From Pyrenula massariospora (taxonomy: Eukaryota; Ascomycota; Eurotiomycetes; Pyrenulales; Pyrenulaceae), in NCBI GenBank assembly GCA_021030905.1, contig JAGFMI010000006.1, positions 1,736,001 through 1,800,000 on the forward strand: a stretch of DNA of 64,000 nucleotides, read 5' to 3'. The position numbers were made by a program, and so were the translations under genes. The notes below the pieces were generated by a model. That model was not told the origin of the DNA. It searched no databases and was given only the letters and a program-made list of their open reading frames with translations. Positions 9,991-21,033 of the stretch are shown here, one piece after another (the stretch's first letter is position 1; every line of letters starts with the position of its first letter).

Positions 9991-11957
9991 TGCCTGGTTG
10001 GGTGTAACCTCAAGTTTTGGCGGAAGAACGGTTATCCTGGATCATGTAGAGCTGAATGATAGAAAGCGGATATGTCAAAGGTCTCAAAGGCAGGCATCGA
10101 TGACGCCTGTGTCAGGGCTGATAGCAGTGGATGGCGTAGACCCGGCACTGGACCGACGGCCGCTTGGGCAGTGAATGAAAGAGCGGTGACCCCGTGACAC
10201 GCGCAACACTGGATGGGAAATCTGCCCAAGAAATGAGGCGCGCTTTCAACGCCATCGCTCTACCAAAGGCATATGCCTCATGACGTGGCAAGCCAACCAC
10301 GCCTTTAATCCAGGAGACGAAAAGTGTCATAGAGGGACATCCTTGCTCGAGCCAGAAGGTTGAAGGGACGCAAGCAATCTCAGTCGCCGAGCCCGGATGC
10401 GCGATGGCAGCATTTGATTGCTCCGGTTGAAGTTCCGTCCACTATGGGTCGATTGGCTATCCTCAGAAGGCTAGGGGGCGATAGACGAGATCTTAATGTG
10501 CAACATTCCAACGGGCACTGAGAGGGACTGTTCGACTTACCGCCATGTTCGGTTTTGATCTCAAGGTCAAGCGCACGGGCTCTGCATCGCTGCTATGTGT
10601 ACTGTCTGCGTCAGGCTCCAGATTCCATCGCTAAGGGGTAGTGCCATACAATCAGATGAGGCTTGAAGTTCAGCGCACCGATCGCTACAGGGATGGTCAC
10701 GGTATGCCGGTGCAGACGGATGTCGGAATGTATGCAGACGGAATCCAGGCCGTTGGGAAGCTCAAGAAGGATCGAGAGGTCGATATTTGCGGTCACGGCC
10801 ACTTTCCGTCGGGAAGACAGGCTATTCGCATGCGGATGAGAGTTGTTGGCCAGACGTCGGGAAGACACCAAACGCAGGCACGAACGAAGAGAGGCACTGT
10901 TTGGATAGTTCTATGTCGAGCAGTGAGTTCACATGTGAATAGGCGATATCAAAATTGACCAAACTAATTGCGTTTCTTGGTGAATAGGTACTATCGTGCT
11001 CTCAGAAAGAGTCCCAAAACTACGAGAGATCGGCCATGGGTTAAGGTGTCACCGGCCCGGTATACGCGACCAGGCAACGGTACCTACCTAGGTAGCGTCT
11101 TCAGAGATACGTTCTGGTGAATCCTGCCCTCGCCAATACCAACGGACTTCAAGTGATCCTCAAATTTTCCCTATCTACTCGGTATCATCTTACGTTTATA
11201 TGCTTCTCCCCCTCTAAGCGCAAGTTCCTGTGATTCGGAAACGTCGGGAGGAACCGGAAGAGCTTCCGAAGAATTGTCCGGCGTCACGTTTCACCGCTTC
11301 CGGCGGCTCTACTTCGGATCTCCCAAGAATAGGATCCTTGGCACGCTTGGTCGGGCTGCAGCCGAGATTTGGCATCGTCAGCCATGTCAGATGGACCCTT
11401 TTTCCTCAACTTGAATGAAATTTCTCTGCGCTGGCCACTAGAACGCCATGATGACTTGAGAAATTCGACGCACCCGCACTATGTCTTATCGCGGATGAAC
11501 TACATTACTGGCAGTCACCCAGTCTAGGCTTGAGCGACTCTGAGTCAGCGAGGCTTGATGCTAACTGTAGCCAATGTATGACCGGCGAAGTCCCACGATG
11601 ATAACCTTCATTCGAGACTCCACAATCCTTAGACATTCTCTTCAGCGTCTCGCCCGCGCATGGACATCCTGGCAAATCTCCTTATCCACAGCGCATTCTC
11701 TTCTCCCAAATCGTCACCAGACTATTGGTGTCAGAACTAAGCTATTTGACTCAGCATGTTCGACATGTAAGCCAAAACCGTGCAATCTCGACTCAATCAG
11801 CTATATCTGTCCTGGCCCCATTCCTTCCCCGTCCAAAATATTCTTTGTCTCCGACCACTGCTCTCATTTGTGTCTTTCCTTGCATCTCTCCTGTATAAAT
11901 ACTAATTCAGATCCCCCCGCCCCTTTCCCATCTCGGTTGAAAGGACAAAGTTCAAGA
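9991..11957. other. Intergenic region, about 2 kb
   Basis: No gene is supported. Several open frames of 65-105 codons overlap on both strands, none with a recognisable motif. A perfect 10-bp palindrome TACCTAGGTA lies at 11085-11094. The last few hundred bases should be the promoter and 5' UTR of the F-box gene, with CT-rich runs near 11820-11940. Confidence 0.45.
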
Positions 11958-13728
11958 ATGGCATCAGAGGACACAATGCTTCCTGTCATACTACGCCTCC
12001 CCGACGAGCTAAAGCTCTCAATCATTGACTATGTAGGTGGCGGTGAAAATTACAGCAGCACCACTAATTCATTGACAGATTCCTCGTCGTCGCGATCTCT
12101 TCAACCTCTGTCTTACGTGTCGCACCTTCGAATCAGTTGCTCTTCCATCGCTGTATCGAGAAATAGATGTCGAAATCCCTCCCGACAATACTTTGGCATG
12201 GAATTTGGGTGGTCTACCTCTGCTTCGAGAAGATGTTATACTCTCAATGAACAGCTTAGTCATTCGAAATGGCTACGCTGATATCCGCCATCCCGCGTAT
12301 GATAGGAAACAAAAGCATTATGGCTCACTGGAGCTTCTTGCTCAGGACATCCTCCGTCGAATGCAGTCTAATCGTCTTTGGAAGATGGCCTTTCTACATC
12401 AAACTCCCACTACTGGGCGGGTATTGAACGCCCTTTTCGACAAGCAATCATCAAGTTTGAAAGAGCTTCTTTTATACCAACTAAAAGCTCCGGATCTGTC
12501 TCTGGACCACCTACCGCGGAATTTGGAGACCTTTGAATGCCGATCATTGACTGATGGTGAGCAAGTCGGAAAGCTCATACAATCGACTTCTCGTTCGCTG
12601 CGCAAGCTTCGATTGGGCCAGGAAAAGATGCTTATACAGTCTTACATCCAAAATAACATTGTTTCGACAAGTCAAGAACTTGAGACGCTGGATCATTTGG
12701 TCAAGGTCATGCCACTCCGAGATCTGACAAACCTCAAAGAATTGGAATTATATGGGATCAACGTCCTGTCGATTCTTCCTCAATCCGCTGTAGACACCAA
12801 CTTCTTTTGTCGCCTTGAGAAGCTGGTTCTAGAGTCCTGCACAGGCACATCGGAAATGCTCGAGATCCTTGGCTTGGCATTCGAGACTGCCAAGACCGAC
12901 TCATCCTTTCAGGCCCCTGAGTTACGTAAGTTGAGCATACGTTACGAAGCTCCCAATGAGGAGTTTCGCTCGAATCTGGCCTTCTTCTTGGCTTCTTTCC
13001 AAGGCTTGACAGGTCTGTCGCTGCTGTTTGAGAACGCGTCATTTGCGCAAAAGCCAGCTACGCTCTTACAGGGTCATGGGGAGAGTTTGAAAGAGCTGGT
13101 CATGGAATGTCGGATAGAACCTCGTCTGCACCTTTCTCACGACACTTCAAGGCCGTTTGGCATGGGTGGATACACACAAAGTCTCTGGGAAGATACGGTT
13201 CAAGACATATGTCAGATGTGTCCCAACCTTGTGGAGCTTGGTACAGGGTTTCCGTGGGGTGACGAATCCATCAGAGTAAGAAAGATCTGTGAAGCAACAG
13301 TCAACGATGCTAACCTTCCAAACCCCCAGCTTCGTACACCCACCCTCGCACGCCTCCGGTCTCTCCGCACAATGCACATCCGGAACTTCCCTGCTTCCAC
13401 TCATGTCATCCAATTTGGCGACTATGCGATCAAGCAGTTTGCCACGAAGTTTCTAGACTGGACCTTCTTAGGCTATTCTGCAGAAAAAGCTCCATCTGTC
13501 GAAATGCTTGCCATTGGTCCGACACTTTATGAATCAAGATGGAAAGCAAACATAAGTCGCGGTCCACTCCCTGAGTATCTGAAGACGCATTACTTTTGCG
13601 TAGACTGGCAGCGAAATCGGTTCGGGCAATGGTTGCCTTTGGTGACAAGTGTCAACCAAAGATGCATGGAGAGTCAAAGAGATGAGCATCCCCTCGGTGG
13701 CGTTTTTGAGAAGGTTTGGCTAAAATGA
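11958..13728 (+). CDS. F-box/leucine-rich-repeat-like protein
   Basis: This is a 574-residue protein from exons 11958-12032 and 12079-13728 (46-bp intron). The F-box is split by the intron: LPDELKLSIIDY on exon 1, then RRRDLFNLCLTCRTFES and LYREIDV on exon 2. The rest carries irregular leucine-rich strands (for example FECRSLTDG, LKELELYGINVL, LEKLVLESC, LRKLSIRYE). F-box proteins recruit substrates to SCF ubiquitin ligases; here the leucine-rich part would bind the substrate, which is unknown. The start ATG sits after a CT-rich leader and gives the motif at residue 10, the usual position. This type is highly expanded and variable in filamentous fungi. Confidence 0.75.
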
Positions 13729-14686
13729 TTAAACTTTTTTTCTCTCCGGATGATAGATCGAGATTAGATAGAAGATACCCACGATAGATTGTGAAAGTAC
13801 TGTAGAATGTCATGCCGAATTTCGTCCGAAGATGCTGTCACTATCCCATCGACATGATTCATGTCAGGAGGCAAAATTCTTAGCAATCTGAAAGATACGA
13901 ACAGTCACCCGGCGAGGCCGTCGGTGTGACCACCTTCCCTTTCCTGAGGCGCAAACAACAGAAGCGCCACAGTTAGATTGTAGGCCGTCTTGAATCCCTC
14001 AACTGGTCATCTCGTTCCTCGCACTGGGCGTAACTATTGAAGGACTAACGTACAGGTACCTCCTCGGGTTCGTCCGCGCCATAATCGGAAGGCATAAGCA
14101 GATGATCCTATGTTGTACCTGTTCAACGACATCGTGCCGGTAGCGGCTATTGGCTCTGGGGGCTTCAGTCGCCGATTGGCTGCCGAGGCTGAGCCAAGCC
14201 TCGCTGCGGCTGTGCTCCGCCCAGTGGCTGAGGCGCGCTTCCCCGAGCTTTGTCCTTTCTGGCCACGTTGGAATCTCAACCTTACAGCAAGCCTCATCAT
14301 GGTATGTTTTGCAGACACCACACGCAATAATGTCGGACTAACAACTGGGGCAACTTGAGACGCGAACAAGGCGTCTATGGCGTGCCTTCGCCCCGGTCAT
14401 CAAACACCATACTCTGTCAGGTTGTATCGAGGCAGAAAGTAGGCGCATCTAGGCCTGAAACTGTGTCCGCGGTGCGGTTGCTCTTTGACAACAGATATCC
14501 TACATAAGGAATCATTCCCAAGGTAGGAATCCGTGAAATGCTAGAACACTCAATCACTCCGCAAACGATAATCCGCTCACCTGCCCCGCAATTCAAAATT
14601 TAGCTTCTCCGAGGCGGCATTCACTCCTACGCGCCTGACTTCTTTGTTTGATAAAGTCACCTGTCCCGTTCACATTCCTCGTCAAC
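13729..14686. other. Intergenic region
   Basis: Nothing supported. Overlapping open frames on both strands around 14034-14369 share no recognisable feature. Confidence 0.45.
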
Positions 14687-15784
14687 ATGCCGGGCAGAAT
14701 TCTGACCCCTCCCCATCCCAACACCATGCCGGACTCATGGAACCCCCTCAAAGTCTTTGGCTCGCTGAAAAGTCCTAACAAAAAGGAAACTCAGAAAGAG
14801 ACTGAGCGGTCAAGTCCCTTACACGGTCGCTGTCATTCCACCGCGACCAAAACTCCAAAGCCGTCAGTGAGGTCGACGCCGAGCTCTGCACCGAGGTCAA
14901 CGCGAGATCGCCGTTCGACTAGACAAATGGACCCTTCAAATCCTCATTCTACAACAACGCCAACGCGTCGTCCCCAGCCAGCGGAGCCCCCTCCCGCCTA
15001 CAGTCCCCGGGATCCAAACAATACCGCTTCCGCTGCCTCAACCAGCGCCGCTCCTCCGAGTGCTAACGATGCAGACACACGCTATGCCTTTCTCACACAA
15101 TTTGACACCATCTTTCTCATCGACGATTCCGGAAGTATGGCGGGCTCTTTGTGGCGCGAGACTGCTGCTGCTCTCTCCGCAATAACACCGATCTGCACGT
15201 CTTACGACTCCGATGGCATTGATGTCTACTTTCTCAACCATCGTAATCCTAATTCCACGGCCCCTGCCAAGGGCTACACAAACATCACAACCCCAGATAT
15301 GGTGGACCAAATCTTTCGCACCGTTCGCCCCAGCGGTGGCACTCCCACCGGACAACGTCTAAATGACATCTTAAAACCCTATCTCGCTGAGCTCGAGAAC
15401 TCGATCGAGCGCACCGCCCACGGCCACACTTCTGAGCTCAAGCCTTTGAACATCATCGTCATTACCGACGGTGCCGCTGGCGACGACCCAGAATCTGTCA
15501 TCGTCCGCGCCGCCAAGAAGCTCGACCAGTATGACGCAGACCCCTGGCAAATCGGGATCCAATTCTTCCAGGTCGGCAAGGACCCGGCCGCAGCAGAGGA
15601 TCTGCAGATGCTGGATGACGCTCTGGGCGAAGAGCACGGAGTCAGAGATATGGTCGACACCGTGCCGTGGAGGAGTAGCACCGGGCAGACCGGGCTGACG
15701 GCGGAAGGGATACTAAAGGTGGTGCTCGGCGCGGTGAATCGGCGACTGGATCGGAGGAGAGCCAGCGCGGAGCTTCCGAGGTAA
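14687..15784 (+). CDS. von Willebrand factor A domain protein with PPxY motif
   Basis: This is a 365-residue, intronless gene. Residues 1-120 are disordered (Ser, Pro, Thr, Arg) and include PPPAYSP, which contains a PPxY motif of the type bound by WW domains such as those of Rsp5-class ubiquitin ligases. The vWA fold follows: FLIDDSGSM is the metal-ion-dependent adhesion site (DxSxS), GGTPTGQRL carries the MIDAS threonine, and IIVITDGAAGDD the third MIDAS loop. Such intracellular vWA proteins are common in fungi and usually mediate protein contacts; the partner is unknown. The ATG at 14687 is the first in a good context. An earlier in-frame start-like codon at 14648 is less likely. Confidence 0.8.
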   Translation: MPGRILTPPHPNTMPDSWNPLKVFGSLKSPNKKETQKETERSSPLHGRCHSTATKTPKPSVRSTPSSAPRSTRDRRSTRQMDPSNPHSTTTPTRRPQPAEPPPAYSPRDPNNTASAASTSAAPPSANDADTRYAFLTQFDTIFLIDDSGSMAGSLWRETAAALSAITPICTSYDSDGIDVYFLNHRNPNSTAPAKGYTNITTPDMVDQIFRTVRPSGGTPTGQRLNDILKPYLAELENSIERTAHGHTSELKPLNIIVITDGAAGDDPESVIVRAAKKLDQYDADPWQIGIQFFQVGKDPAAAEDLQMLDDALGEEHGVRDMVDTVPWRSSTGQTGLTAEGILKVVLGAVNRRLDRRRASAELPR

Positions 15785-17814
15785 AAGTTCTCCATGATAA
15801 GATTCTGTTTGGGACTGGCGTTCCGGGATCCGCATCAATTCTTGCGCATTTTCTTAACGGGTGGATTTCGGGCGGCTCTTGTGGCTTCGTAGACCATAGA
15901 TACCCAGGGGGCAGCGCGAGCTGCGTGCTACGGTGGAGTTTCTGGGCTTGCTTTACAGATCGGCCTTCACTTCTCGCTCGGATTGCTTCGGGCTACCTAT
16001 TTTACTAGTTGATTCTCATTCAGACTTGATCCATCTCATACTATCGAATCTCTAAAAGTCTCGTGTGGTACCTGAAACGGCATAAAGAATGGTCCTCATG
16101 TGCCGCACTTTATGCACTGCCGCATTCAGCCTCAAGCCACAGGACTACTAGCCACACCAGCCTTCCCCAGCCTCGTTGCCTCAGCTAGCCATTGTTATTC
16201 GCCCACCCTCCTATAGCGCTCGTGATGTGCATGATCTCCTCGCATATATTGATTTTCCTCTCGATCCCAGGGAGGTAGGGCGCATGGGCTCGTGCACCCG
16301 TCTGTGATTTGCTGCACCACGCCTTAACGCTTGGCCGGGTACAGATTGCAGTGGAACCCATCAAGCACGCCTGAAGCGGGATGGTGTAGTGACGGATGCG
16401 GACTAGTCAGGGGAGAGTGGGCGGTTAGAGACTTTAGGCTTCGCTGGAGGATCGCTCTAGGGCCGGCAGCGAGGGCGGATGTGCGGATCTCAATTTGGGA
16501 GCACGTTCCCGTTTGCAGGTCTTGAACAGGGGTTGGTGGTGAACTGTTGGTGATGACAGAGGCGGCGAGGGTTGATGCTGTCGGTCTGCGATTGACCCTG
16601 GGCCTGTCAGACAGCGCACTCAAGCAGCGACGCCAATGCCTAAAGAGGGGATGATGATCCTCGCCGCACAAGGGGACGGCCTCCCATTTGAGTTTGCAGC
16701 GATAGACGTGGTGAGTCTCTGGTTGCATTCAGCCAGTGGACACTATTTGAGCGTTTTGAACGCCCCAATTTCCTCCGCTTTCAGCTCGTCCATCGGATTG
16801 GGGCGCCCGCCGTGGGGTTACAGACGCACAGAGGATCTCCGCCACGACACTCCACAGAAAGTCTATACCAAGGAAACTTCGAGGCACTTCGCACCCTTTA
16901 CTCGGCGTTGCAGCCACTCAATTCTCTCCTTTCCAGTCTGCATTCCCGTCGCTCGTGCCATGGGCAGATCCTGCTGCTCGAGTCCTTCCTGTCGCTGGTT
17001 CCGAACTCTACCACGGCGAGGGAAAGCTCCCCCCCGTACGACTACCAACTTCCTACATTATCACCTTCCTCCGCCTCGACCGCACCTGCGCTGCCCGCGA
17101 TAACTTGATGCAAAGGAGAAAGAGCTATTGACAACGGCTTCCTGCTCCTCAGTAGCAATTTTCTCTTACCCGCCCTCGACCTCCCACCCCCCGGCCGTGC
17201 CACACCTTCAGCAAGCGCCCAGTTTCATATGTTGACCTCTTGGCGACCACACAACGCTCACGGCGCTTCGAGGTCACCAGTTGGACATCTGTGACACGAT
17301 CATCGTTATAATTTTGGACTGAGCTAATCTCGTCTACCGCGGCGCGGCTGCTGAGGCATCTCGCTTCCCGGCCCAGCAGCGCTTCATGCCAACGGTCGGC
17401 CGCTTCTTTGGCTAACGGTGATTCCTAAGAAAGGTGTGTTACGACGGAGGCAAGGGCCTAACTTTGGGTCTGCAAGCTGAGACTGACGCCGCAGGTACTA
17501 GAATTGGATCGTGGGTCTTGTTCTCCCTGCAGATCGTCTTCGCAGACACGGGCCTGGCCAATATAAGACCAAGACCTTCCATGAGTACGGAACCGGCTCT
17601 CTAACAGACCACACCTTCGACAACGAAAACAATCTCCGCATCTTTTCTATTCGTTCAGCGGCATCAGCTTTACTCTCGTTTACTTGTATTTCTCTTTGGA
17701 TACTACTCGTCGAGTAGTACCATTCCACGTTCATATATCCACCGAATATGAGCAGTTCAACTACATTGATAACATTCCTAGTGTACATCCGAGCTACCTT
17801 ATCTTTCTGTCAAC
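15785..17814. other. Intergenic region, about 2 kb
   Basis: No supported gene. Overlapping short open frames between 16324 and 17108 on both strands look like chance. The downstream gene's promoter and leader are expected in the last part. Confidence 0.45.
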
Positions 17815-19821
17815 ATGCTAATGACTGTCAGACGGGCACCTCCTTCCACACGTTCGGTCAATTTGCTAGGATCATGGGACAATTTCTCGAAGCCGTACAT
17901 CATGGGCAGGGATTCCCGGATGGGCGCAGAACACTGGCGAGGTTGTCACACGTTCGAGAACATCATCTGTGACGGGAATGTCCAACACGTCGGGCCTTCA
18001 AGAGATGGCGGGCTTAAGATGGGAGGTACATACTGGTACTACGTAAGGCCCCTGAATCCAGAGACTAGGAATCTGTGCTGACATTAGGAACAGTATCAGC
18101 TGGACAACGAAATCGACTTTCACAACTCTGCAGAGCCATCGACCACGTCTTGCCCGTTGCTACCTGGTCAATTGGTCAATGTGCTCCACATGCCCTTCCA
18201 TTGTAGCAACGGAGCCCACAAAAATCGAAGTGGAAGTGTGAGCTCAACAAGCTCTGATGTGAGAACAATGAACCCACAGGACAAATTTCTCAATCCCCGC
18301 AGGGCGCCAGCTCCAAGGTTACCCCGGCTTCAGACTTCACCGCCTCTGAAGCAGCTTGGAGGAAGCGTTGAGCCATCACCAGTTGGATCAGTACCGACTT
18401 CTGCTCATTCCTTGGTCTCATACCGAGGTGGCTCTCAGCCCAGCAGTGCTACAGCTCCTCGAGCGTTTCTCTTGCCACGAAAACCGTCGATCGAAGGGAA
18501 AAGTCGGTCACTGTCACCACCAAAACCGTCTGGTCTGCGTGCAGCTTTCAAGCAGCTCACCTCGCCAATATCGGCAAAATCGCTACCACTAGAATCGGAA
18601 CGTGGACGTAAGCCTCACCTACCAAAAGGACCTCCAGAGTTCCCGTATCCCCCCGCACTGAGTCGAACCTCTTCTGGACGGATCAGTAAATCATCGTCGC
18701 GTCCGCCCTCCAGAGCCAGTGGAAGACCCCAGTCACCTCATGACTCTCCAGCAGAAGTGCCGGCTGAGCCCATCATGCAGAGGCCGCTATTACTGAGACG
18801 TTCTTCCGATGAATCTCAGAACGGTGATGATTCCTTCCATCCAACCTCATTCCAGACTCATCGACGAGCAAGGTCAAGCTCCAGGGAACCATCACCTCTG
18901 CGAAACTCTGTTGTGCTCAGAGACGGCGAACTCAACCTGCAATGGAATGATCACAAGGTTGCACCTTCTGTCCAGCCTTTGGAGACCTTAATTGAGGCAC
19001 CGTCACATCAGGCCACCCCAGTCTGGCCGGTCACAGCCATCAAACTCCTAAATGAAGACCAGCCTCAAACAGCCATCCACGATCCGAAAGAGAAGCGCTT
19101 ACCGACGCTACCAAACAGCCCTTCATCCGCGTACGGAGCAAGCCTTGATGGAACTTCTCCAGGGAAAAGCCTCTCTGATGATCTGGAGAAGATGGAGAGC
19201 CACTTCTCCAATTGGACAATGAACACTGATTCTGACGCCAGTCCTCACGACCATGAACGCAGCCACTTCTCCGAGTGTACATACATATCATCCTCCTACT
19301 CTCCCTCCACTGTAGATTCCACGTTCAGTACCTATGGCTCGGTTGCAGAAAGCGACAATGGAAGCTCCCCGAAACCGATTAGTCGGCAGCATATTTCACA
19401 TTCGCCAAAGTCAACTAATAAGTACGAGTCCTTTTCCAGCTTATACGAGGGTAAGCTCCCATGTGAGCCGAGTTTCTCGACAGATTCCACCGTAGAAAGC
19501 AGCGCTGTCTCTTCTCCTATCTCGCCGAATGCTGGACTTGGTCTCGGTCTCAGCAGCACAAATACTCCTCAAGAGAAACGATACGGTGGGCAATTTGGCT
19601 ACTTTCCAGGGTACCAGCTTCCCGATGATCTTCATTCTTCCGATACGACACTAAAACATTATCCTACCATTGCGTCCAGCGAGACGCATCTGGGTCAAGT
19701 TGCTATTCGACGACAAGAGTCGGTCTCCCTTCCGAGAGACGTGAAACTTCTGCAGCACTCGAACAGCATGCAAGAACTGATGAATGAGTTGAGTTATCTG
19801 GGAGATATGATTCAAAATTAG
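17815..19821 (+). CDS. Protein with glycogen-binding-like (CBM48/E-set) N-terminus and long disordered tail
   Basis: This is a 651-residue protein from exons 17815-18042 and 18094-19821 (51-bp intron). Residues 1-110 contain LLGSWDNFSKPYIM, HWRGCHTFE, GGLKMGGTYWYYY and PGQLVNVLHMP. The order of a GSWDNF turn, aromatic strands and a TYWYYY strand resembles the early-set fold of AMPK-beta-type glycogen-binding domains. Residues about 110-650 are Ser/Pro-rich and low in structure, with many SP/TP and RxxS sites that suggest phosphorylation. The C-terminus ends in a short helix (SMQELMNELSYLGDM). The family seems fungal. A signalling or carbohydrate-sensing role is only inference. An unseen upstream exon cannot be excluded. 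Confidence 0.65.
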
Positions 19822-21033
19822 GTCGAATCCGCAGCAGGGATAGGAGATTCTGCTGCATAGACGATGGTCTCGAACTTCTATTTCAAACTGCTCAATCCCG
19901 TGCGGGGCATCTTACCGCTCCTTTAGAATCTCCGCTATAGTCCTACAAAAGGCACTTCACGGACACGACATCTTCACCTGCACATATCGTTGCTGACCGA
20001 ACAACGGCGGCACGAAAGAAGTCTTTGACATGCTACCACAACATAATTTGCACATACCATGGCCTTCGACAGTGGCCACAAAAGCTGGACTGATTTTCTA
20101 CTACCATGAAAAGCATTTTGATGATCCTTTATTCTGCGTTCTGAGCAAGCCTGAGATACCTATAGATTCTATTTGCCACATGATGGCCCTAATCTGATGT
20201 TGCTTCGTTCTCTCTTCTTGCGGCTTCAGGTGGGCAGCCGGCGGATTTTTGAACTTTTGTTATCGATGCCCTTATAAGCGGTTTTCATGTACAATGGCAA
20301 CCATGAGACGTTTCTGCGATGTGCTATTGAGCAAATGTACATGTACAGGCATGCGCTTGCTACATTCAGAGCCCGTGAGGGTCCAGGGTTTTGCGCGAGC
20401 CTGGAGAATCGGGATCCAGTGACGGTGCATTTTGCAGGTAACCCGGGACTGGATGAAGATGTAACGAGCTAGTAATAGTACAGCTGTATAGAATGATTCT
20501 AATATCTGTTGTCAATAATATACAGAGAGCTCCAGAAGGAGCTGTCTGAATGATAGACCGAAGAAATCCCGAAGAGATGCAAGCCTCGAGTGAACGCCAG
20601 TAAATAATGTGGTGAAACGGAACCTTCAGATAAGGAACTCCATGGATATTCAAATCCCCTCCTCGTATAATCAGAAGAGTTTAGACACCCTGTGTGAATT
20701 TTCTTTTTGATTCCCTATTGCACAATTCCCTAGGAGAAACATTAGATATAAAATCCTTGAGAGGAAGGTTTACAATTCAGTCAACACGCCGTTCAATATT
20801 TAGCGACGTTGGCTTCGCCAAATTATAGCGACGTAAAACGTCATGCTCGCCAAATTCCATGCCAGCCTTACTTGAACCTCTGCGCCTTGTTGTCTTACCA
20901 TCCTCACTGTCGCGTCGTTACGTCGTGCTTCCACGGCAGAACATCTCTGGATGTGCCGATTGATGACCAGATTCCGTTGTACACCTTACTCCTTCAACCT
21001 CCAGCCTGCGACTCAGTCTACCCAGCTTGAGAG
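19822..21033. other. Intergenic region
   Basis: No supported gene. The 3' UTR of the preceding gene and the promoter of APC4 are expected. Short open frames near 20287-20653 and 20809-21030 lack any recognisable feature. Confidence 0.45.

Noticed and set aside
10217-10300. Possible tRNA-like stretch
   Set aside because: No T-loop GGTTCGA-type sequence with a pairing acceptor stem could be found on either strand.
10611-10958. Opposing open frames of about 86 and 105 codons
   Set aside because: They overlap each other, have no motif, and look like chance in a GC-balanced stretch.
14034-14369. Opposing open frames upstream of the vWA gene
   Set aside because: No recognisable feature on either strand.
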